A stretch of DNA of 64,000 nucleotides, from assembly GCA_910589415.1 (NCBI GenBank), contig OU342636.1:40749735-40813734 (forward strand). Reading direction: 5' to 3'. Below the pieces are notes generated by a model. It was given only the letters and a program-made list of their open reading frames with translations, was not told the origin of the DNA and made no database searches. The DNA comes from Malachius bipustulatus. Its lineage: Eukaryota > Arthropoda > Insecta > Coleoptera > Melyridae. The position numbers were made by a program, and so were the translations under genes. Positions 58,401-64,000 of the stretch are shown here, piece after piece; the first letter of the stretch is position 1; every line of letters starts with the position of its first letter.

Positions 58401-61400
58401 TGAATGTCATATTAAATTGCTATAAAACAGGATACTTTCAAGATTTTGATAGGTCTCACTGTTTTCGAGAAAAAGTTGATATTGTTTCCAAGTTTTTTTG
58501 GTATTTTTGAATTTTTAATATTTATTATTAATTATTAATTATTTATCTTCTATTACTCTTTTTGAGATATTTTGGCTCTTAAATCTTACTTGATCGTGAT
58601 TTACTACTGACTTGAATCCCTTACTAATTATTTATTAATAGACTTAACGATTAACCTCTGAAAGGAATAAATTTTAATGTAATTTGGAGCCAAATAGTTT
58701 TTTTAATATTCCGTGGAAACTGTAAAAATCAGGAACCTGAAAATCTAAAAACAAGTAATAAAAGATAAACAATAAAATAATAAATAAATATCTAATAAAT
58801 AAATAACAATAAATAATAATTAAAAAAAAAAAACAAAACGGCTGGAGACAATAAGAATTTTCTTGATAATAGAAAAATAGGTTCGTCCTATTAAAATTTT
58901 ATAAGTAGCCTTTTTATTGCAATTTAGTCTGACATTCGGAAAAAAGCAAAAAAATTTAAACAAAAGAGTTCTGAACTTTTTTAAGAGACAAGAGGTGTCA
59001 TCCGGCTATAAATAGAAAAACTATAATACAAAAAAATTCATAATCATTAGTCCGCTCTGGGGAGAAATTTTGGAAAAAATAATCCAATTTTTTTTTCATA
59101 TTTTATAGCTTTATAAGCTTTCAAATTATTGAAAGTGTGTTTGCTGTGATCTAAACAACACTAGTTAGTAAGATTCATTCATATATTATGTTTTCTGTCA
59201 GCAGCTCTCACTGCTGGATATGATTTTTCAAGCCAATAGTTCAGTCAATGAATGTCCAAAAAGACGTGTAGAGTGAGTGAGCAGGTACCTAAGCGATTGC
59301 TTCAGAAACTTTATCAGGGTTATTAGTTCTTTGTAAACACACCAAAAGTCCTGACGTCTAGGTGATTAGCCGGAGGGAAAGGGGAAGGACCCACTTTTGG
59401 GGTTTCCGGTTATATCTCAAAAACGGTGCATCGCATGGGTAAATTTTCTCATAATAAATAAAAGCTCTTAAAATTAGGTAGGTACCTGAAACATTTATTC
59501 CGTAAGTTTTTCTAAAATTCTCACCCGTTTTCGAGTTACACGCCCTTTCTCTGATGAATATTTAGAGAATATTAGGGGAATATTTGATGGAAAATTTGAT
59601 ACATTATTCCATATTTTTCCCAATTTTAACTTTCCTATTACAATTATTGCTGCATCTCTTTTATATTTTCTAGGATACAATCAATAAAAATTATTATTGT
59701 GCTACTTCCGGGGACTAGCGCCCGGGATTTGAGATTTGATCCCAAAGTGCTGAAATTTTTTTTGAATCACAACTTTTGGATAAAAGTGGCGGATTAGCGA
59801 AACAATCATGAGGAGGAGGAGGAGGAGGAAGTGGAGGAGGATCAACAGAAGTATTATTGGTTGCATATAATAACCATTGCATGCCTTGATTAAAGTTCAA
59901 AGAAAACAAATACAAGCAAAATAGGAAAAATAGCCTGGAGGTTTCAAATTTTAGGGCAAAGTTGTGTAATTTTGTGACGATTAGTCGTCTGACAATAAGA
60001 AATACATGATAAGTATAGGTACCTGCTCGCATATAAAAGGATTTACAGGTTGATTTTTTGAGAGGACTATTAGAAGTACTTACCATACATGGGAACCAAG
60101 AAAGCTAGGGATCTCAAATTTTGACAATGGTCATTGCGGTCTTGGAACTATCGAAAAAATCGAATAAAAATATTTCCAAACTGACGATCCTTCGGTTATA
60201 CCAAAACCAAAGATACAAAAATCCAATAAGGATGGTTTACCGACTAATCAAGTTGGTATTTATTATGATATTACCGGAAAGGTCGCCGTTTTTGAAATAT
60301 TTTTATTCAATACATCCTATAGGCCGTAATGACCGCCACTAAAATTTGAGATCTCTAGCTTTTTGGGTTCTTCAAATACCTAGGTACCTACTTCTAATTA
60401 GTTCACTGAAAAAATCATCCAGTATAGGTACTTATAGCTCCTGTTTGTTGAAATACCTTTGTTGAAAAAACTAAAAACTGAAAATTTGTTAAAAACAGTT
60501 ATCCATTTGACATTGCAAATTTTGAAAATATGATTTTTATCGATAATTAACTCTTCTAAAAGGTAGTAGAGCTCACTTCCAGCAATATCAGAACAAAACT
60601 TTAGAAATAATTTAGAAGCATTTTAAAATCCGTGATTATCTGAAAAATGTTTAATTACGTTCGTGCAATTGAAAAAAATAAATTTATTATTTTCACCGAT
60701 TGTCGTCCTAACCAAAAATCAGTCACCGAAAAAAAATACGGCAAGCAACCTGACGTCATATTGACGTCGTTCAGTGAAAAAATTTCAGTATCTTTCGAAA
60801 AAGAACAAAGTTTTGAAAACAACTTCTTTGAATGTGATAAACTTTTTATTTCTTCGTTTTTTTTTCACTGAACGACAAAAACAATATGGTCGTCATAGGA
60901 AAAACAAAAGATAACTGGGAAAATCCTGCATGCTGATCTAGTGGGAACCTTTTTTTTTTTTTGAAACCTGAACATTCTTGAAATGTGTAGGTATTGAAAA
61001 AATAATTGATTTATTTTCAATAATGAAAAAAGAGATATGTGAAATAAGAAATCTCGATCTAAGTTTTTTCAGGATATTTAAGCTACGACTGAAGTTATCC
61101 TAAATTTTGTTTCAGATTACCAATCAGCACAAAAATACTGAGCTTTGCCTTTACTAGAGGTACTCCGTATCTCTCAAGATAACCGAGAGATCCCCATGAA
61201 TTTACTCTAAAAACGAGTAGCCGGTATAGGAGACCAAACAATACTGTTGAAAGGAAAATTTTAGCATTGAAAGCTGAAAAAAAACTCTAGGATCCAAGCA
61301 AATTATTCTTGTTTGAAGAAAATCGTGAATTAGGTAGATATACGTTGAATCATCATATAAAACAGATTCAATTGCTTTTTTCTGTAGTTCTGTAGCCTCC

Positions 61401-62237
61401 CACTAAACAGCAATTTTACAGATAATTAATCTTATAAAAAGACTAACATAACTTTGAATTAGAATGACGATTGACGACTAGTTCAAGATCAGCTAGAGGT
61501 GAATCTGGTTAGTCTAATTCAAAGTTCACTTTATCTTTAATTTTTTTCTTTTAAATTTACTCGTGGAAAATTATAGGTAGGCATAAAACCTACTTTATGT
61601 GATTAAATTTTCTGTCAAAGGTTAGGTAGGCAGATACATCATACTCATGAGTCTCAATTAGAGCGAATCCTGGGAAAATGAGTTCCAACTCAAACTTATG
61701 CCACAACAACGAAGTTTGGAAGATTTCATAGAATATATAATATGGCATATATTGTACCTACAGATGATTAGCTATTTTTGGGAGTCTTCTCCTTAAAATA
61801 GATTACTTCAAGGGTAACTGAGGACAGGTAAACACAAACTTGGAGTAATTCTCTTCTGCTTGTTAGGTCTCACTCAATATTGAACAAGACAAAAACTTCC
61901 AAGATATCATTTTGCTATAATAGGTATACCTATCTACTTACATACAAACAATAATTAAGCGATTCATATAAGTAAAGTTAATCACAAAGTTCAAAATACT
62001 CGATTAATATGAAAAGTGAGTATGTAAGTACTAACTTTGAGTAATTCTCTGAAGTAAGGACTGCATGCGGAGAGGACAACTCTGTGCGCCTTGAGGCTCT
62101 TCCCGTCACAAGCCAGCGTGACGTCCACAAAGTCCTCATCGTCCCGTAGATTCTCGAAGGCCGAGGTAATGCTGCTCTGGTAGTTGTTCCAGCGTAGGCA
62201 AAAGTGTTGCGTATCTACCATCGTAACCGATATTCAC
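37148..62237 (-). CDS. br: Broad (Broad-Complex) BTB zinc-finger gene with four alternative zinc-finger exons
   Basis: Broad is an ecdysone-induced transcription factor that specifies pupal or nymphal stages. Common exons 62036-62237 (ATG at 62221), 57787-57975, 57129-57451, 56596-57038 and 55939-55992 supply 1195 coding nt, ending in phase 1. Four alternative last exons follow (43270-43547, 40876-41084, 37769-37989, 37148-37482), each with a C2H2 finger pair and its own stop. Each starts after an AG with two bases that make Gly, then Ala. Totals of 1473, 1404, 1416 and 1530 nt are all divisible by three (490, 467, 471 and 509 residues). The N-terminal [23 protein letters not shown] domain (residues 1-117) is nearly identical to other insect Broads. 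A Pro/Ser-rich linker with IKSEPM and a conserved [16 protein letters not shown] end follows. Upstream non-coding exons and promoters are outside the window. Confidence 0.93.
37769..37989 (-). CDS. br: Broad zinc-finger exon, Z1-like
   Basis: The acceptor GTGTTGCAG gives [20 protein letters not shown].. and [20 protein letters not shown].., ending [12 protein letters not shown] and a stop. It resembles the Z1 isoform as I remember it. Only 286 bp separate it from the next zinc-finger exon. Confidence 0.85.
37990..40875 (-). other. Broad intron, AT-rich
   Basis: No element or coding signal was recognised. An (AAT)n microsatellite lies at 39573-39598. GC is higher only close to the zinc-finger exons. 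Confidence 0.5.
39573..39598. repeat. (AAT)n microsatellite
   Basis: About nine uninterrupted AAT units in a Broad intron. Confidence 0.85.
40876..41084 (-). CDS. br: Broad zinc-finger exon, Z4-like
   Basis: The acceptor GTGGCGCAG gives [20 protein letters not shown].. and [20 protein letters not shown] then IYHRRQKH and a stop. The polypyrimidine tract is weak. Resemblance to the Z4 isoform is from memory. Phase 1 as in the other Z exons. Confidence 0.83.
41085..43269 (-). other. Broad intron, AT-rich
   Basis: No element was recognised. A CTAGTA microsatellite (GTACTAGTACTAGTACTAGT) lies at 41358-41382. Short open frames show no similarity. Confidence 0.5.
41358..41382. repeat. (ACTAGT)n microsatellite
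   Basis: Four self-complementary ACTAGT units in a row, which also form a short perfect palindrome. Confidence 0.8.
43270..43547 (-). CDS. br: Broad zinc-finger exon, Z2-like
   Basis: The acceptor TGCCGCCAG gives [20 protein letters not shown].. and [20 protein letters not shown] then [10 protein letters not shown], and continues to SFYL and a stop. It matches the Z2 isoform as I recall it. It is the first of the alternative exons after the common region. Confidence 0.87.
44388..45116. repeat. Tandem repeat of ~244-274 bp units, each a foldback
   Basis: Three head-to-tail units start at TCCTTTTGAATTAAGTCGGG (near 44394, 44638 and 44912). The 30-bp length difference is one extra copy of the internal GATCTGACCTGACCTGACTT sub-repeat. 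In each unit the first half carries GGGTCAG-type motifs and the second half their complements CTGACC, so each unit can fold on itself. Units end with AACGACCAGGAAAA..ATCATAAAGGTCC. Confidence 0.85.
46142..46792 (+). mobile_element. PIF/Harbinger element, internally deleted
   Basis: The ends AGGTGCGTACAGACATGCAA and the matching reverse complement are flanked by TTA on both sides (46139-46141 and 46793-46795), the 3-bp target duplication of PIF/Harbinger. Inside, [23 protein letters not shown] with an upstream [11 protein letters not shown] matches the N-terminal part of Harbinger transposases (FxRMxxxxFExLLxLVxxxI). The catalytic part is gone, so it is non-autonomous. Confidence 0.87.
48440..49180. 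repeat. Dispersed AT-rich repeat family member
   Basis: The right part (GGACTGAAGTTAGTCTCAAC then TTTGTTTCAG) matches 61060-61150 and 32870-32925. All three have the order CTGAAGTTA..TTTTGTTTCAGATT..GCAC and end near CCGTATCTCT / CCTGTATCTCT in two of them. No coding. Boundaries are approximate. Confidence 0.45.
49465..49520. repeat. Penelope-like tail fragment, possible
   Basis: TAACGTTACACCTGTTTTGC..AGCAGCATCTTAAG closely resembles 5060-5100 (TAACGTTACACGTGTTTCAC..GTAGCATCTTCA). I recall similar motifs near the ends of Penelope-like elements in insects. Identification is tentative. Confidence 0.3.
51887..53111. mobile_element. Middle inverted-repeat element of nested complex
   Basis: The arms of about 100 bp begin ACAGGGTGTCTCAGCTCATT on the left and (reverse complement) ACAGTCCCAGCTTATTCGAA on the right. 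Both share GGTCTCTGT(G/A)GGCCAAACGAT. The interior is interrupted by the inner element at 52447-52985. Confidence 0.75.
52447..52985. mobile_element. Inner inverted-repeat element of nested complex
   Basis: The arms of about 170 bp start TATGTCCCATATGAAAGT on the left and (reverse complement) AGAGTGTCCCATATGAGAGT on the right. They share GTTTGTGAGTTATAAACAAG and TTGGTTTTTACAGTT. The loop is about 150 bp. No coding. Confidence 0.75.
54950..54982. mobile_element. Solo pogo/Tigger-like terminus
   Basis: The reverse complement of the segment ending near 54982 reads TACAGTAGACTCTCAATTAT then CCAGAATT, similar to the terminus at 5320-5392. Confidence 0.45.
55939..55992 (-). CDS. br: Broad common exon 5
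   Basis: This 54-nt exon encodes [18 protein letters not shown], the counterpart of the GLNxQLQ..DLAxSPQ end of the common region in other Broads. It starts after TTTCCAG and ends at GTAAGT in phase 1, the phase required by all four zinc-finger exons. Confidence 0.87.
55993..56595 (-). other. Broad intron 4
   Basis: The 603-bp AT-rich intron includes a TTAACTAGCTTAACTTAGCT-type simple repeat around 56060-56095. Nothing else was recognised. Confidence 0.5.
56596..57038 (-). CDS. br: Broad common exon 4, linker
   Basis: The acceptor ATTCTAG leads into [20 protein letters not shown]. The exon is Pro/Ser/Asp-rich, contains the SUMO-type IKSEPMELL, and ends with [20 protein letters not shown] before GTGAGT. 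Corresponding segments are conserved in Drosophila Broad (KSEPMDM; NKMFHAAAFNF). Phase 2 in, phase 1 out. Confidence 0.9.
57129..57451 (-). CDS. br: Broad common exon 3, Pro-rich linker
   Basis: The acceptor ATTCCAG precedes [20 protein letters not shown]. The exon is Pro/Ser-rich, then basic ([15 protein letters not shown].., [16 protein letters not shown]), and ends at QPADF with a GTAAGG donor, phase 2. LAQ(I/V)Q and PADF are also seen in other insect Broads. Confidence 0.88.
57787..57975 (-). CDS. br: Broad common exon 2, second half of BTB domain
   Basis: After TGTTTTAG the exon gives [20 protein letters not shown] then [35 protein letters not shown]. This is the core of the BTB/POZ dimerisation domain, almost invariant in Broad. 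It ends at GTCAGT, phase 0. Confidence 0.93.
59811..59840. repeat. (AGG)n microsatellite
   Basis: About ten AGG units, one interrupted by AAGTGG. Confidence 0.8.
60093..60370. mobile_element. Inverted-repeat MITE in Broad intron 1
   Basis: The left arm GAACCAAGAAAGCTAGGGAT..CTCAAATTTTG..GGTCATT.CGGTC pairs with the right arm GACCGCCACTAAAATTTGAG then ATCTCTAGCTTTTTGGGTTC, over about 49 bp with mismatches. The 278-bp element lacks coding. Confidence 0.65.
62036..62237 (-). CDS. br: Broad first coding exon, start of BTB domain
   Basis: The exon begins after ATTTTCAG with 16 nt of 5' UTR and the ATG at 62221. It encodes [20 protein letters not shown] and on to [12 protein letters not shown] (62 codons), the invariant N-terminus of Broad-family BTB proteins, ending at a GTTAGT donor in phase 0. 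The AG before the UTR segment shows that further 5' exons exist upstream. Confidence 0.95.
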
Positions 62238-63221
62238 CTGAAAATGGTAATTCGTTAAGTTACTGTTTTTGTTCGGGAAAATTTTTGCTTTTAATCAAAA
62301 GTATAGATTTTTTCAAAAATTATGGTAGCCGCACTAGAAAAACGAAAATTTAATCTACTTTTTGCTAAAAGTGCGTTAAATTACGACTTTTCACATTCAA
62401 ATAAGTGCGAAAAAGTTGACTTTTCATTCGTGAGTTGCATAAAATAAATTATGTATTTCCATACTATTAAACCTACTTTGGCGGCGCGGCACTAGAATAT
62501 AGTCAACCATTTTCGTTAATTCAGTATTCCCGTCACACCTATCCGTAAAATAAACGGAAAGTTCGATGTGCTGCTGGTCTTTCGCATAGTTGCCGATAAT
62601 TTCATCATTATGAGTGGGTGTTTTCAAGCGCATTTCTTCTAGAAATTCAATGATTAAGTTAAATTATTTGAAGTAAGAGGCTTATTTGAAAGAGTTGCTC
62701 CTTGTCTCAAATTGTTGCGCATCGATCCTTTTTTTTTACCGAATGACTCGCTACACGCGTCATGTTATTTTTTTAACTCGATTTCTTGGTCTGTCTGTCT
62801 ACGCAAATCTTGGAATCGATTTTAAGCTAAACGTCCCGAAGAGCTAGATACTTGAAACCTTAAAGCTCAGAACTGGATGGCAGTGCATTGCCAGCTCGTT
62901 TCCTTGCCTGTTTGGCAAAAATTTTGGAAAATCACGAGCGTCACTGCGAGAGCGTGTGAGCGGAGCCAGCTATAGGAGTGGTGCCAATGAGAGAGCGCGT
63001 GGGCGGAGCCACATGTTTCGTCATAATCTCATCAAGATGTTTAAAATCGATTACAAAATTTGATACATAAACAAAACTATTAAGAGAAAAATAATTATTA
63101 TTTAAATTAACAATTAATTTAATATAAGCACGCTTTCACCAGGGGTAAAAAGTATGAAATAATTTGTTAATATTAATCATGATAATATAATTACCGACAT
63201 ACGTCGGTCAATGCGTATTAT
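62238..63221. other. Broad upstream intron
   Basis: This is intronic relative to the upstream Broad exons. A pair of imperfect direct repeats (GAGAGCG.GTG.GCGGAGCCA) lies at about 62948-62968 and 62991-63011. A 69-residue minus-strand frame (62424-62633) has no recognised domain. Confidence 0.45.
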
Positions 63222-63856
63222 ATACAGGATGTCAATTTGAAAATTTGCCACCCCCGAATTCTCCCCTAAAAATGTTTCTCACAGAAATCCCGAGACAAGT
63301 CGATTTTATATCAGAGGGGGACACAATACATGATAAGCATGAATTCAATTTACCTGCTTCATGCCCATTAAAACGTGTGACTACCCTGCTAGAAAATTCA
63401 AATAGGATTAGGTATCGGTTGAGTGATACACAATTTTTAAGGTATTTTGATTTTCTTTATGGCTCAAAAAAATGAAAATCCATCCATCGATTCTCAAGTT
63501 ATTAATTTTTCAATATTTAAAAATTTCCATATTTGAAAATAATTATTTAAATATCGTCAGAAAAATCGAGGAAGAAACCGTCACGTTATTGTGTTGACAA
63601 TTAAAAGCAGGTTTTCTCCCCCTATAAAAAATGCTTAAAATTTTGAATAATTTTTGTAATGAGTCAATAAAATATCAATTTCGATGAGAAATAGTTGTTT
63701 TAATGGAAACTTAAAATAACGTGCCACTCAACCCCCTTTCATAATTTATCAAATTATAGCTCCCTCGAATATAAAATTGACCGGTCGGAATTTCTTTGAG
63801 AAACGTCTGTAAAAGGAGAATTCGGGACAGAAAAATTTTCAAATTGACATCCTATA
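63222..63856. mobile_element. Foldback MITE (ACAGGATGTCAATTTGAAAA)
   Basis: The left end ATACAGGATGTCAATTTGAA and the right end TTCAAATTGACATCCTATA are inverted repeats. Complementarity continues inward (GAATTCTCCC / GGAGAATTC; GTTTCTCACAGAAAT / ATTTCTTTGAGAAAC). A 76-residue open frame inside (63245-63475) spans the left arm and is not a gene. Confidence 0.75.
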
Positions 63857-64000
63857 CACTGTGTTAGGTACCTAGGAATCGTAGAATTGAAGCCGTAGAT
63901 GATAAAAGTAAACATATCAATATATCAGTAAATATACAGGGTAATTATTCTTATAACCTGAAATATCCAAATTCACGAAAAACAAGCCAAGCACTTTCCG

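Larger units (their letters stand above)
57976..62035 (-). other. Broad intron 1
   Basis: The 4.1-kb intron contains a GGA microsatellite (59811-59840), an inverted-repeat element (60093-60370), a repeat similar to 3115-3250 (about 60480-60600) and one similar to 49060-49170 (about 61060-61150). Short open frames show no similarity. Confidence 0.5.

Noticed and set aside
59715..60086. 123-residue frame with a poly-Pro stretch
   Set aside because: The Pro run is the translated AGG microsatellite; nothing else supports coding.
1..64000. CRISPR arrays, operons, ribosome binding sites, tRNA or rRNA genes
   Set aside because: The DNA is insect nuclear. The tandem repeats seen lack CRISPR repeat-spacer structure, and no cloverleaf or rRNA core sequence was recognised.

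Overview
The window is a stretch of AT-rich nuclear DNA from an insect. Coding genes are sparse, intron-split and surrounded by degraded transposons, and one locus is the ecdysone-response gene Broad with its insect-typical set of alternative zinc-finger exons. I cannot name the species. Splice sites are ordinary GT-AG. I assigned exons by hand, using splice motifs, reading-phase continuity and recognised protein families.

Left part (66-12602, minus strand): a complete 12-exon gene that I read as shugoshin, the centromeric cohesion protector. It has an N-terminal coiled coil, an LxxIxE motif, two AT-hooks and the C-terminal basic shugoshin box. Its introns hold a pogo-like MITE, a LINE RNase H fragment, a small MITE with a 7-bp target duplication, an LTR-like promoter region and a BEL/Pao remnant. 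From 14397 to 16406 lies a cluster of inverted-repeat elements, including a 443-bp tandem duplication of a large palindrome. At 17697-19874 (minus) is a single-exon gene for a 20-finger C2H2 protein. A second copy of the 14.7-kb element lies at 20592-22353 and carries its own insertion.

Middle part (23533-29524, plus strand): a three-exon POP7/Rpp20 gene (RNase P/MRP subunit) whose stop codon shares one base with the start codon of a TMEM203 gene. The arrangement looks dicistronic. The POP7 introns carry LINE and mariner remnants. From 29525 to about 32335 there are an inverted repeat and an IS630/Tc1-type transposon.

Right part (37148-62237, minus strand): Broad. Five common exons (BTB domain and linker) are followed by four alternative zinc-finger exons. 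All four join in the same phase and give open products of 490, 467, 471 and 509 residues. Its introns hold a foldback tandem repeat (44.4-45.1 kb), a Harbinger element, a triple-nested inverted-repeat structure (51.7-53.7 kb) and other MITEs. The Broad upstream exons and promoter lie beyond the right edge.

No tRNA, rRNA or CRISPR was recognised. The most notable points are the POP7-TMEM203 stop/start overlap, the shugoshin gene with AT-hooks, and the several layers of nested or tandem foldback DNA.
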